DNA of 64,000 bases from Streptomyces plumbidurans (GCF_019857225.1 NZ_JAFJSY010000006.1:1-64000), one strand, 5' to 3'; positions 17,067-25,953 are shown, counted from the first letter of the stretch. Translations and numbers: made by a program. The notes: generated by a model from the letters alone, not told the origin.

Positions 17067-18266
17067 TCACGGCGTGGCCCCCTCCAGGTCGTCCCGGACC
17101 CGGCGGGCGAACCAGCCGACGGCGGCCTCGCGCTGCGAGAGCGGGCCCGGCTGGTAACCGGGCGTGGTCAGCCCGTCCTGCACGCGCTTGACCAGCTCGA
17201 CGTCCTCGTCGTTGGTGACCCAGCCGATGTGGATGTTCAGCCGGCGGGCCAGCCGGGTGCGCAGGCTCTCGCCGTGCCGCGTGTAGAAGGCGCCCGGGGT
17301 CGCCGCCCGGTCCTGGGCGGTGGGCAGGGCGGTCCACGCGAGCACGTGGTCAGGGTAGAAGTCGATGAGCGTGTTCGGATAGATCACGGCGTACCGCCAA
17401 ACCCGCCGGTCCGCCTCGGCCAGGCCCGGCATCGGGGTCGCGAGGCGCTGGTAGAGCCGCTCGGTCCAGTTCGAGGAGGGCTTGTCGCGCAGCGGTGACT
17501 CGAACAGGACGTAGTTCTCCCGCACGTCCACCGTGTACGCCTGGTAGTCGAGCAGCCGCATCAGCGAGGGGTGCGCCACGGGCACGTGGTAGCCCTCGAG
17601 ATAGTTGTCGACGATCACCTTCCAGTTGGCGTGCTGCTCCTCGCCGCTCTTCAGGTCGTGGATGCGGTGCTTTCCCACGGGGACCAGGCCGGGACCGGCG
17701 TAGCGGCCGATGGCCTCGGCGAGTCCGGCGCAGCTCTCGGCGAGCGGGGTCGCCTGCAGGTCGAGGTTGACGAAGACGAAGCCGAGGAAGGACTCGACGT
17801 TGACCGGGTGCAGGCCGAGGCGGGGCTTGTCCAGGCAGGGGATGCGGCGGGCCTCGGGGGCGCCGACGAGCCGGCCGTCCAGCTTGTACGTCCAGCCGTG
17901 GTACGGGCAGCGGATCGCCTTGCCCGACGGCTCGGGGTCGGTGACCAGGCGGGTGCCGCGATGCCGACAGACGTTGAGGTGGGCGGCGAGGCCGCCGTCC
18001 TCGGTGCGTACGACCAGGACCTCGCGGCCCGCGGCGGTGGCGGCGAGGCGCGCTCCGGGTCCGGGGAGGTCGGACTCGTGGCAGACCAGCTGCCAGGACC
18101 TGGCGAAGATGTGCTCGGTCTCGGCCTCGGCGAGGGCCGGATCGGTGTAGTAGCGGGCGGCGAGCGCCTCCCCGGGGTGCTCGGGGGGCTCCTTCCGCGG
18201 GTGCTCGGAGGGCGTCTCCGGCACGGGCGGGGACGGGGCGGCTGCCCGGGTGGTCGACGGGTGCAT
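17067..18266 (-). CDS. Rieske non-heme iron oxygenase, alpha subunit (quaternary-amine oxygenase-like)
   Basis: Protein of 399 aa. The Rieske 2Fe-2S ligands are Cys100-x-His102 (CRHRG) and Cys120-x2-His123 (CPYHGW). The catalytic domain has bridging Asp220 and iron ligands His227 and His232 in VDNYLEGYHVPVAHP, with a later Asp (near 306) as the third ligand. The layout resembles choline monooxygenase and carnitine/glycine-betaine oxygenases, which hydroxylate and cleave C-N bonds. It needs an electron-transfer partner; the divergent NuoF-like protein and ferredoxin are candidates. The ATG at 18266 follows AGGAGG. It appears to be first in the transporter-oxidase-dehydrogenase operon. Confidence 0.9.
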   Translation of the reverse strand: MHPSTTRAAAPSPPVPETPSEHPRKEPPEHPGEALAARYYTDPALAEAETEHIFARSWQLVCHESDLPGPGARLAATAAGREVLVVRTEDGGLAAHLNVCRHRGTRLVTDPEPSGKAIRCPYHGWTYKLDGRLVGAPEARRIPCLDKPRLGLHPVNVESFLGFVFVNLDLQATPLAESCAGLAEAIGRYAGPGLVPVGKHRIHDLKSGEEQHANWKVIVDNYLEGYHVPVAHPSLMRLLDYQAYTVDVRENYVLFESPLRDKPSSNWTERLYQRLATPMPGLAEADRRVWRYAVIYPNTLIDFYPDHVLAWTALPTAQDRAATPGAFYTRHGESLRTRLARRLNIHIGWVTNDEDVELVKRVQDGLTTPGYQPGPLSQREAAVGWFARRVRDDLEGATP

Positions 18267-18347
18267 GAAGGGTCCTCCTCCGCGCCGCGGCGGCGGCGAT
18301 GGGCGGTGAGGCTGTGGCCGGACGAGGGCGGCAGACGTGGCCCCAGG

Positions 18348-18383
18348 GGTGCCTTTGGTGTCTTAGGTGCCTTTGGTGGCGCC
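18348..18383. repeat. 9-bp-period repeat in the divergent promoter
   Basis: GGTGCCTTT, GGTGTCTTA, GGTGCCTTT and GGTGGCGCC in tandem. The copies resemble units at 30319-30336 (GGCCCCTTT, GGTCCCCTC). Confidence 0.6.
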
Positions 18384-18401
18384 GGAGTCTGTCCCAGTCG
18401 G

Positions 18402-18421
18402 CTGACTGATTGGTTAGTCAG
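18402..18421. promoter_or_regulatory. Operator 1 of the amine/acid catabolic regulon
   Basis: CTGACT and AGTCAG arms flank GATTGGTT. A near copy lies 57 bp away at 18459. The size and symmetry fit a TetR-family dimer, and the TetR gene at 26001 ends the divergent operon. Confidence 0.6.
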
Positions 18422-18458
18422 AGTGGAGGGGATGCAGAAGCAAGTCAAGACTCGTGGG

Positions 18459-18478
18459 CTGACTAATTGGTTAGTTAG
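18459..18478. promoter_or_regulatory. Operator 2 of the amine/acid catabolic regulon
   Basis: CTGACTAATTGGTTAGTTAG differs from operator 1 at only two positions of 20. It lies 158 bp before the first gene of the plus-strand operon. Confidence 0.6.
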
Positions 18479-18636
18479 TCTCGTGCCCAGTCGGATGGCC
18501 CGGGCCCGCTGCTGCCCGCCCGGCCGTTCTCCCCTGTCCGCGGACCAGCGGTTCGCGCCACCGGCGTCCGGATCAGGACGCCCGCCCAGCTCCCCGCCCC
18601 TCTCGTCACGGCGACGGAGCACCCCCGGAGGCACGC

Positions 18637-19065
18637 ATGAGCGATCGCCGAAGTCTCATATGGCTCGGCCTCACGCCCGAGCCCGAACAGGAACTGCCGG
18701 CCGCGGTCGCCGCCCTGCGCGCCGGGGCGGACGGCCGCCCCCCGTCCGCCCTCGTCACCGCCGAGCGGCGCCGCGTGGAGCGGCTGGTGCTGCGCGGCAC
18801 CCAACGCGGCTGGCTGCGCTACCTCGGCGAGGTCACCGAACTCGTCGTGGAGGCCGCGACGGCGTGCGCCCCCGCCGACCCGAAGCCCGCCCTGCTGGCC
18901 GGCGAGGTCGTCCTCGACCACCACCGCATGCTCATCGGCCTGCCCGGCCCGGGCTACGACCGCACCGCCGCCCAACGGCGGGCACTGGAACGGGCGTTGA
19001 CCCGCCTGAGGGCACGCCGCTGCACGGCCGCGCATGGCCGCACCCAGCACAGGAGCCCCGTATGA
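18637..19065 (+). CDS. Hypothetical protein, first gene of the diaphorase operon
   Basis: Protein of 142 aa (MSDRRSLIWLGLTPEPEQEL...) with no motif I recognise. It is soluble, Arg/Ala/Leu-rich and predicted largely helical, with a conserved-looking HHRMLIGLPGPGYDRT stretch near residues 97-112. The ATG follows CGGAGGC with suitable spacing. Its stop overlaps the NuoF-like start as ATGA, which argues that it is real and made together with the diaphorase. An accessory or assembly role is possible, but this is only positional inference. Confidence 0.7.
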   Translation: MSDRRSLIWLGLTPEPEQELPAAVAALRAGADGRPPSALVTAERRRVERLVLRGTQRGWLRYLGEVTELVVEAATACAPADPKPALLAGEVVLDHHRMLIGLPGPGYDRTAAQRRALERALTRLRARRCTAAHGRTQHRSPV

Positions 19066-20282
19066 CCGGCGTCCACTCCCTCCTGACCGAAGGACGGCCC
19101 GGACTGCTCACCACGCCCGGGACCGCCTCCTCGTACCTCGCGGCAGGCGGCTACGCGCCGCTGACCGACCCCGGGTTGACGCTCGACCGGATCGCCGCCG
19201 CGGGACTGCGCGGACGCGGCGGCGCCGGATTCCCGGCCGCCGTCAAGCTGCGCGCCGTGCGCGACGCACCGGGCAGGCCCGTCGTCGTCGCCAACGGCGA
19301 GGAGGGCGAGCCCGGTTCGGTCAAGGACCGCTGGCTGCTGCGACACCGCCCGCACCTGGTACTGGACGGTCTGCGGATCGCCGCGGCCGTCACCGGCGCC
19401 GTACAGGAGTACGTCTATCTCTCCGACGCACCCGCCGAACAGGCCGTCCTGACGGCGCTCGCCGAACGTCCCCCCGAGCTGGGCGTCGAGGTCGTACGGA
19501 CGGAGCACACCTATGTCGCGGGCGAGGAGAGCGCGGTCGTACGGCGCATCGACGGCGGTCCGGCCCTGCCCACCGCGAAACCGCCACGCCCGTACGAGAG
19601 CGGGGTCGGCGGCGCGCCCACCCTCGTCGCCAATGTGGAGACGCTGGCCCGTGTCGCGCTGATGCACGCGCACCCGAACGACGCGGACCTGGTCGCCGCC
19701 ACCCATCTGCTCACGCTCTCCGGAGGGGCCGGTGCCGCGCTCGTCGAAGTGCCCGCCGGTACGCACCTCAAGGTGCTCGCCGACCTGTGCGGACACGGAC
19801 GGGCCGAAGCGGTCCTGCTCGGCGGGTTGTTCGGCGGCCTCCACGGCACCGGCTGGACGGACCTGCCGCTCGACCACGACGCCCTGAACGCGGCGGGCGG
19901 CGCCCTCGGGTGCGGCGCCCTGCACTTTCTGCACCCGGAGGACTGCCCGGTCGCGGTCGCCGCCGAAGCCGCCGCCCATCTCGCGGCACAGAGCGCACGG
20001 CAGTGCGGGGTGTGCGTCTCCGGCACTGGAGCGCTCGCTGCAACGCTCGCCGCCGTCGCCCGCGGCGAAGCCGACGACGACACCACCGGCAGGCTGCACC
20101 GCTGGTCGCGGCAACTGCCCGGCCGCGGGGCCTGCGGACTGCTCGACGCCGCCGCCCGGATCGCCGCCACCCTGCTCGCCCACTTCCCCGACCGGGTCGA
20201 CGCCCACCGGGGAGCCGGCTGCCCCGCCTGCGTGGAACCGCCGCCCGAGAACGGGCGACGCTTCACCGTTGCCGTGCCCTGA
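19062..20282 (+). CDS. NuoF-like NADH dehydrogenase (FMN / iron-sulfur diaphorase subunit)
   Basis: Protein of 406 aa. It has GLRGRGGAGFPAAVKL for NADH/FMN binding (about 44-60), NGEEGEPGSVKDR (about 74-86) and HTYVAGEESAVVRRIDG, as in NuoF/HoxF. The C-terminal cluster region reads QCGVCVSG and GRGACGLLDA. Three Cys are present where classical NuoF has four; the third of CxxCxxC is Ser. It should oxidise NAD(P)H and pass electrons to the ferredoxin encoded 33 bp downstream. The complex I partners NuoE and NuoG are absent here, so a stand-alone reductase role is inferred. The ATG at 19062 follows AGGAG and overlaps the upstream stop. Confidence 0.88.
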   Translation: MTGVHSLLTEGRPGLLTTPGTASSYLAAGGYAPLTDPGLTLDRIAAAGLRGRGGAGFPAAVKLRAVRDAPGRPVVVANGEEGEPGSVKDRWLLRHRPHLVLDGLRIAAAVTGAVQEYVYLSDAPAEQAVLTALAERPPELGVEVVRTEHTYVAGEESAVVRRIDGGPALPTAKPPRPYESGVGGAPTLVANVETLARVALMHAHPNDADLVAATHLLTLSGGAGAALVEVPAGTHLKVLADLCGHGRAEAVLLGGLFGGLHGTGWTDLPLDHDALNAAGGALGCGALHFLHPEDCPVAVAAEAAAHLAAQSARQCGVCVSGTGALAATLAAVARGEADDDTTGRLHRWSRQLPGRGACGLLDAAARIAATLLAHFPDRVDAHRGAGCPACVEPPPENGRRFTVAVP

Positions 20283-20315
20283 CCCGCCCCTCACCCAGCC
20301 GAAAGGACCGCCCCC

Positions 20316-20507
20316 ATGAAACTCCTGCTGGACTCCACCCGCTGCCAGGGCTACGGCCTCTGCCAGGAACCCGCACCCGACCTGATCGACCTCGACGAGT
20401 GGGGCTACGCGCAGCCGCGGGTGGCCGAAGTGCCCGCCGACGGCGAGGACATCGCCGCTGCCGCCGTCGCCGCCTGCCCCAACTCCGCGCTGCGGCTGGG
20501 GAAGTGA
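20316..20507 (+). CDS. [3Fe-4S]-type ferredoxin
   Basis: Protein of 63 aa (MKLLLDSTRCQGYGLC...). The three ligands Cys10, Cys16 and Cys54 (CP near the C-terminus) match small single-cluster ferredoxins that serve actinobacterial P450s and oxygenases. No P450 is present here. The neighbouring NuoF-like diaphorase is the probable electron donor, and the Rieske oxygenase or a dehydrogenase flavoprotein the acceptor. AAAGGA precedes the ATG. Confidence 0.92.
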   Translation: MKLLLDSTRCQGYGLCQEPAPDLIDLDEWGYAQPRVAEVPADGEDIAAAAVAACPNSALRLGK

Positions 20508-20508
20508 G

Positions 20509-22563
20509 ATGGGACGCGACCTCTCCGCACTCTTCGACCCGGTGTCCGTCGCCGTCGTCGGAGCCAGCGACGACCCCGCCAAGTACGGCCACGCCATCGC
20601 CGCGCAGGCCGTACGCGCCGACGGACGGCGCCCGATCCACCTCGTCAACCGCCGCGGCGGCACCGTGCTCGGACGCACCGCGGCGCCCAGTCTGAGCGCG
20701 ATCGGCGAGCCCGTCGACCTCGCGGTGATCTCCGTGCCCGCCCAGGGGTTCGAGGACGCCGTCGACGAGGCCCTGCGGTGCGGAGCCCGGGCGATCGTGG
20801 CGATCACCGCCGGGTTCGCCGAGACCGGAGAGACGGGACGGGCCCGCCAGTTCGCCGTCGCCGAACGGGTGCGTGCGGCGGGCGCCGTGATGGTCGGACC
20901 CAACTGCCTGGGACTGGCCGACAACACCACCGACCTCTTCCTGGCCTCCGGCACCTTCACCCCCGGCGCCGTCGCGCTGCTGAGCCAGAGCGGCAATCTC
21001 GCCCTCGAACTCCAGCTCCGGCTCGCCCCGCACGGCCTCGGCTTCTCCCGCTTCGTCTCGCTCGGCAACCAGGCCGACGTCACCCTCGTCGATCTGCTCG
21101 CCGACTGCGCACGCCACGAGGGCACCCGCGCCATCGCGGTCTACGCGGAGGACTTCGGCGACGGGCGGGCGTTCGCGGAGGCGGCTGCCGCTGCCGGGAA
21201 GCCGGTGGTGCTGCTCACCGCGGGCCGCGGGGATGCCTCCGCGCGCAGTGCCATGTCACATACCGGTGCGCTGACCACCTCGGCCGACGTCGTGACCGCC
21301 GCCTGCCGCGACGCAGGCATGGAACTCGTCGCCACCCCCCGCGAACTCGCCGTCGTCCTGGCCGCGTTGAACGGCGCGCGACGCGCGGCCGGTCGCAGCG
21401 TCGCCGTGCTCACCGACGGCGGCGGCCACGGCGCCGTCGCCGCCGACGCCGTGGAAACGGCCGGGCTGACCGTGCCCGAGCTCCGCGAACCCACCCGCCG
21501 CCGGCTGCGCGAGACACTGTGGGAGCAGTCGGCCGTCGCCAACCCGGTGGATCTCGCCGGGATGGGGGAGCAGGACCCCGGCTCCTACGCGCAGACCGTC
21601 GCCGCGCTGCTGGCCGCCGAGGAGGCCGACGCCGTCCTGGTGACCGGCTACTTCGGCGGCTACACCGCCACCGAGGGCGGGCTCGGCGGAGGCGGCACAC
21701 CGCTCGCGGAAGGCGAACAGGAGGCCGCCCGCCTCATCGCCGCCCGGCACCGCGCCACCGCGAAGCCCCTGGTGGTGCAGTCGATGTATCCCGACTCGCC
21801 CAGCTGCCGCACCCTCACCGCGGCCGGCATCCCGGTCTTCGGCGCCACCGAGGACGCCGCCCGCGCCCTCGCCGCCACGGCACCCGGCGCACCCCGCCCC
21901 GGTGTCGCACCCCTGCCCCCGGCGGCGGCCCCCCTCGCCGAGGTCGGCTACATGGAGACTCGCAGAGCCCTCGAAGCCGCCGGACTCGCCTTCCCCGCCG
22001 CACGGGAGGTCCACGACGAGACCGAACTGCTCGCAGCGGCCGGGGAGTTCACCGGACCGTACGCCCTCAAGGCCCTCCACCTGCTGCACAAGTCCGACGC
22101 GGGCGGGGTCGCCCTGGGCCTGGCCGGACCCGCCGAACTGCTCGCCGCCTTCCGGGAGATGCACGCCCGGTTCGGTGCGTCCGCCTACTCCGTGGAGGCC
22201 ATGGCCGACCTCACCGACGGCATCGAGCTGATCGTCGGCGTCAACCGCGACCCGAGGTTCGGCCCGGTCGCCATGGTCGGTCTCGGCGGGGTGCTCGCCG
22301 AGGCACTGCACGACGTCGCCTTCACCCTGGCCCCCGTGCCCGCCGACCACGCCCTGCGGCTGCTGCGCGGACTGCGTACGGCGGCCCTCCTCGACGGAGT
22401 GCGCGGCCGTCTCGCCGTCGACCTGGAAGCGGCCGCGGCAGCCGTGGAGACGATCACCGCGTTCGCCGCCGCCCACCCCGAGATCGCCGAGATCGAGGTC
22501 AACCCCCTGCTCGTACGCCCCGACGGGGCCCTCGCGCTCGACTCCCGCGCCGTACTCGCCTGA
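20509..22563 (+). CDS. ADP-forming acyl-CoA synthetase (acetate-CoA ligase family)
   Basis: Protein of 684 aa. Residues about 1-130 form the CoA-binding domain (VAVVGASDDPAKYGHAI). A succinyl-CoA-ligase-like central part has the phosphohistidine His251 in AMSHTGALT. The C-terminal ~220 residues are an ATP-grasp domain (TGPYALKALHLLHKSDAGG, then EIEVNPLLVRPDG). It activates a carboxylic acid to its CoA thioester with ATP to ADP and phosphate. It starts one base after the ferredoxin stop and precedes two acyl-CoA dehydrogenases, so it probably commits the pathway acid to beta-oxidation. Confidence 0.9.
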   Translation: MGRDLSALFDPVSVAVVGASDDPAKYGHAIAAQAVRADGRRPIHLVNRRGGTVLGRTAAPSLSAIGEPVDLAVISVPAQGFEDAVDEALRCGARAIVAITAGFAETGETGRARQFAVAERVRAAGAVMVGPNCLGLADNTTDLFLASGTFTPGAVALLSQSGNLALELQLRLAPHGLGFSRFVSLGNQADVTLVDLLADCARHEGTRAIAVYAEDFGDGRAFAEAAAAAGKPVVLLTAGRGDASARSAMSHTGALTTSADVVTAACRDAGMELVATPRELAVVLAALNGARRAAGRSVAVLTDGGGHGAVAADAVETAGLTVPELREPTRRRLRETLWEQSAVANPVDLAGMGEQDPGSYAQTVAALLAAEEADAVLVTGYFGGYTATEGGLGGGGTPLAEGEQEAARLIAARHRATAKPLVVQSMYPDSPSCRTLTAAGIPVFGATEDAARALAATAPGAPRPGVAPLPPAAAPLAEVGYMETRRALEAAGLAFPAAREVHDETELLAAAGEFTGPYALKALHLLHKSDAGGVALGLAGPAELLAAFREMHARFGASAYSVEAMADLTDGIELIVGVNRDPRFGPVAMVGLGGVLAEALHDVAFTLAPVPADHALRLLRGLRTAALLDGVRGRLAVDLEAAAAAVETITAFAAAHPEIAEIEVNPLLVRPDGALALDSRAVLA

Positions 22564-22605
22564 CCCACCCGCCCCGCATGGAACCCGTACGGAAGAGGCA
22601 CCCTC

Positions 22606-23778
22606 ATGGACCTGCGCTACACCCCCGAACAGGCCGACCTGAAGCGTCGGGCGGCCGAGTACGCCCGGCTGCTGATGCGCTACGAGGACCAGTCCGAGCA
22701 GGCCGGCGGACCCCTGCCGCAGCAGCTCGTGACCGAGCTGACCCGAGCCGCCATGGACGCCGGTGTCTACGCCATCAACATGCCCGCCGAGTGGGGCGGC
22801 GCCGGGCTCAGCCTGCTCGACCAGGTCATCGTCGAGGAGGAGTTCGGGAAAGTCACCAACTGCCTCTGGGACATCCCCTGGCGGCCCGCCAACGTCCTCG
22901 CCCAGGGCGACGAGCGGCAGCGCGAGAAGTATCTGCTGCCCGTGATCCGCGGGGAGCGGTTCGACGCGTTCGCCGTCACCGAACCGGGCGCGGGCTCGGA
23001 TCCCTCCTCCGGCACCTCCACGGCCACCCGAACCGACGGCGGCTGGCTGCTCAACGGCGAGAAGTGGTTCGTCACGTGCGGCGACATCGCCGACTTCCTG
23101 CTGGTGCAGGCCGACGCCGGACCCGAGAAACTGCCCACGCTGTTCTTCGTGGACAAGGCCGCCCCCGGCGTGCGGCTGACCCGGCTGCCGCGCTTCATGC
23201 ACTCCGCGGTCAACGGGCACCCCGAATTCACCTTCACCGACGTCTTCGTGGCCGACGAGGACGTCCTCGGCGGCGTAGGCAACGGCTACGAGCTCACCAA
23301 GGAGTGGTTCACCGACGAACGCCTCATGATCGCGGCCCGTACGGTCGGAGCCGCCGAGCGCGCCCTGCAGCTCGCCCGCGAATGGGCCCTGGAACGCGAG
23401 CAGTTCGGGGCGCCGATCGCCTCGTACCAGCTGATCCAGGGCATGCTCGCGGACTGCGCCGTGGACATCGCCGTCAACCGCGCCTACACCCACCAGGTCG
23501 CCTGGGAGGCGGACCAACCGGGCACCGACCGCAAGACCCTGCACGCCAAGGCCGCCACCGCCAAGCTCGCCGCCAGCGAGGCGGCGGGCCGGGTAGCCGA
23601 CCGCTGTCTGCAGATCTTCGGCGGCCGCGGCTACGACCGCACCTACCCGGTCGAGCGGATGTACCGCGAACTGCGCGTGGACCGGATCTGGGAGGGCACC
23701 TCCGAGATCCAGCGGCTGATCATCGCCAACGAGCTGATCAAGCGCGGCACCCGCGCCCTGGCCCTGCCCACCGCCTGA
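22606..23778 (+). CDS. Acyl-CoA dehydrogenase (paralogue 1)
   Basis: Protein of 390 aa with the full acyl-CoA dehydrogenase fold. Visible parts are the N-terminal helical domain, FAVTEPGAGSDPSSG and GEKWFVTCGDIADF in the beta domain, REQFGAPIASYQLIQGMLAD in the C-terminal helices, and the catalytic-base region IWEGTSEIQR. It introduces the alpha-beta double bond with FAD. It is highly similar to the next gene (same length), so the pair arose by duplication and may act on different acyl groups or as a heteromer. Confidence 0.93.
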   Translation: MDLRYTPEQADLKRRAAEYARLLMRYEDQSEQAGGPLPQQLVTELTRAAMDAGVYAINMPAEWGGAGLSLLDQVIVEEEFGKVTNCLWDIPWRPANVLAQGDERQREKYLLPVIRGERFDAFAVTEPGAGSDPSSGTSTATRTDGGWLLNGEKWFVTCGDIADFLLVQADAGPEKLPTLFFVDKAAPGVRLTRLPRFMHSAVNGHPEFTFTDVFVADEDVLGGVGNGYELTKEWFTDERLMIAARTVGAAERALQLAREWALEREQFGAPIASYQLIQGMLADCAVDIAVNRAYTHQVAWEADQPGTDRKTLHAKAATAKLAASEAAGRVADRCLQIFGGRGYDRTYPVERMYRELRVDRIWEGTSEIQRLIIANELIKRGTRALALPTA

Positions 23779-23780
23779 AC

Positions 23781-23840
23781 ACCCCTCGCCCGAGCCTCCC
23801 TCGCCCGCATACCCCTCGCCCGAGCACCCCTGTCCCGCAA
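23781..23840 (+). repeat. Four 15-bp tandem repeats between the acyl-CoA dehydrogenase genes
   Basis: Copies 1 and 3 are identical (ACCCCTCGCCCGAGC). Copies 2 and 4 diverge. They fill most of the 79-bp spacer and probably arose by slippage. No hairpin or promoter is obvious. Confidence 0.7.
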
Positions 23841-23857
23841 CGACATCGAGGACTTCC

Positions 23858-25030
23858 ATGGACTTCCGACTCACCCCGCGCCAGGCACAGCTCAAGGCCG
23901 ACGCCCGCGCCCTCGCCGACCTCATCGCCGGCTACGAGCTCCAGTGCGAGCAGGACAACGGCCTGCCCGCCGACGTCCACGCCAAGATCCGCGACGCGGT
24001 CCTCGACGCGGGACTGCAGGCCGTCAACATGCCCGCCGAATGGGGCGGCGCCGGACTCACCATCGCCGAACAGGCCACCGTCCAGGAGGAGTTGGGACGT
24101 CTCACCGGCGCCCTGTGGGACATGGTGTGGCGGCCCGCCAACGCGCTCAGGTTCTGCACCCCCGAACAGCGCGAGCGCTTCCTGATCCCAGTGATCAACG
24201 GCGAACGCCGCGACTGCTACGCCGTCACCGAACCCGGCGCCGGCTCGGACCCGCAGAACCTCGCCACCACCGCCACCAGGAACGACCGCGGCTGGGTTCT
24301 CAACGGCGAGAAGTGGTTCGTCACCGTCGGCGACCACGCCGACTTCATGATCGTGCTCGCCGCGGCCGGACCGGAGCGCGCCCCCACGCTGTTCCTCGTC
24401 GACAAGGACACCCCCGGCATCGAGATGACCCGCGTGCCGCGCTTCATGCACACCTTCGTCTACGAGCACCCCGAGTTCACCTACACCGACGTCCAGGTCG
24501 GCGAGGACGCCGTCCTCGGCGGCATCGGCCAGGGCTACGACATCACCCGCTCCTGGTTCACCGAGGAGCGCCTGATGATCGCGGCCCGCACCATCGGCGC
24601 CGCCGAGCGCGCCCTTGAGCTCTCCCGCGAATGGGCGGTGGAGCGCGAGCAGTTCGGGGCGCCGATCGCCTCGTACCAGCTGATCCAGGGCATGCTCGCG
24701 GACTGCGCGGTGGACATCGCCGTCAACCGCGCCTACACCCATCAGGTCGCCTGGGAGATCGATCAGGCCTCGCCCGAGGACCGCAAGACGCTGCACGCCA
24801 AGGCCGCCATCGCCAAGCTCTCCGCCAGCGAGGCCTCGGGCCGCGTCGTCGACCGCTGTCTGCAGATCCACGGCGGCCGCGGCTACGACCGCTCCTACGC
24901 CGTCGAACGGCTCTACCGCGAGCTGCGCGTGGACCGCATCTGGGAGGGCACCTCCGAGATCCAGCGGCTGATCATCGCCAACGAGCTGATCAAGCGCGGC
25001 ACCGAGGTCCTGAACCTGCCCACCGCCTGA
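23858..25030 (+). CDS. Acyl-CoA dehydrogenase (paralogue 2)
   Basis: Protein of 390 aa, paralogous to the upstream gene over its whole length. Key segments include YAVTEPGAGSDPQN, GEKWFVTVGDHADFM, REQFGAPIASYQL and IWEGTSEIQR. A run of 65 identical bases (24644-24708 against 23395-23459) and another of similar length near the 3' end suggest recent gene conversion. Differences around residues 115-125 (FCTPEQRERF against QGDERQREKY) lie near the substrate cleft, so specificities may differ. Confidence 0.93.
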   Translation: MDFRLTPRQAQLKADARALADLIAGYELQCEQDNGLPADVHAKIRDAVLDAGLQAVNMPAEWGGAGLTIAEQATVQEELGRLTGALWDMVWRPANALRFCTPEQRERFLIPVINGERRDCYAVTEPGAGSDPQNLATTATRNDRGWVLNGEKWFVTVGDHADFMIVLAAAGPERAPTLFLVDKDTPGIEMTRVPRFMHTFVYEHPEFTYTDVQVGEDAVLGGIGQGYDITRSWFTEERLMIAARTIGAAERALELSREWAVEREQFGAPIASYQLIQGMLADCAVDIAVNRAYTHQVAWEIDQASPEDRKTLHAKAAIAKLSASEASGRVVDRCLQIHGGRGYDRSYAVERLYRELRVDRIWEGTSEIQRLIIANELIKRGTEVLNLPTA

Positions 25031-25050
25031 ACGAGCGGAGAGGAACCCTC

Positions 25051-25953
25051 ATGACCGACATCGAGCACGTCGGAGTCGTCGGCTGCGGACTCATGGGCGC
25101 AGGGATAGCCGAGGTCTGTGCACGGGCCGGCGTGCCGGTGACGGTGGTGGAGCGCGATGCGCGGGCGGCCGAGGCGGGCCGGGCGCGCATCGCGCACTCG
25201 CTGGAGCGCGCCACCGCCTCGGGCAGACTCACCGACGGGCAGCACGCGACGGCGTCCGCCCTGATCACCGTGGTGGACCAGGTCGAAGCACTGCACGACC
25301 ACGACCTGGTGATCGAGGCCGTCGCCGAGGACGAGGCCCTCAAACTCGACGTCTTCGCCCGCCTCGACGCCGTCGTCACCGGCGAGCACGCCATCCTCGC
25401 CACCAACACCTCCTCCATCCCGGTCATCCGCCTCGCCGCCGCGACCGCACGCCCCGATCACGTCGTCGGCGTGCACTTCTTCAACCCCGTACCGGTCCTG
25501 CGTCTCGTCGAACTCGTGCCGTCACTGCTCACCTCGCCCACCACGGCGGAACGCGCCGAGACCTTCGTGACGGACACCCTCGGCAAGGAGGTCGTACGGA
25601 CCCGGGACAAGGCGGGCTTCGTCGTCAACGCGCTGCTGGTCCCATATCTGCTCGCCGCCATCCGCATGGTGGAATCGGGCAGCGCCACCGTCGAGGACGT
25701 CGACCGCGGCATGGTGCTCGGCTGCGCACACCCGCTCGGCCCGCTCGCCCTCACCGACCTCATCGGACTCGACACCACCCGGGCCATCGCCGAGTCGCTG
25801 TACGCCGAGTTCCGCGAACCGCAGTACTCGCCGCCGCCCCTGCTGTCCCGGATGGTGGAGGCCGGACTGCTGGGGCGGAAGTCCGGGCGCGGCTTCCACA
25901 CCTACGCCGACGGACCGCCTGGCGAGCAGGCGGCACCGGTGGGGCGGCGGTGA
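25051..25953 (+). CDS. 3-hydroxyacyl-CoA (3-hydroxybutyryl-CoA) dehydrogenase
   Basis: Protein of 300 aa. It has the Rossmann fold GVVGCGLMGAGIAEV, then ATNTSSIPV and the catalytic His in VHFFNPVPVLRLVELV, and the C-terminal domain ending GLLGRKSGRGFHTY. It oxidises a 3-hydroxyacyl-CoA with NAD(P). The ATG has GGAGAGGAA upstream. Enoyl-CoA hydratase and thiolase are not in the operon and must come from elsewhere. Confidence 0.93.
   Translation: MTDIEHVGVVGCGLMGAGIAEVCARAGVPVTVVERDARAAEAGRARIAHSLERATASGRLTDGQHATASALITVVDQVEALHDHDLVIEAVAEDEALKLDVFARLDAVVTGEHAILATNTSSIPVIRLAAATARPDHVVGVHFFNPVPVLRLVELVPSLLTSPTTAERAETFVTDTLGKEVVRTRDKAGFVVNALLVPYLLAAIRMVESGSATVEDVDRGMVLGCAHPLGPLALTDLIGLDTTRAIAESLYAEFREPQYSPPPLLSRMVEAGLLGRKSGRGFHTYADGPPGEQAAPVGRR

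Larger units (their letters stand above)
18267..18636. other. 370-bp divergent promoter region of the two catabolic operons
   Basis: No gene is supported here. It holds a 9-bp-period repeat (18348-18383) and two near-identical operator-like sites (18402-18421 and 18459-18478). It must contain the promoters for both the Rieske operon and the diaphorase/beta-oxidation operon. Confidence 0.7.

Noticed and set aside
20778..24185. 1135-codon open frame over the CoA ligase and acyl-CoA dehydrogenases
   Set aside because: Arg-rich shadow of real genes in another frame; no recognisable domain and poor codon pattern.
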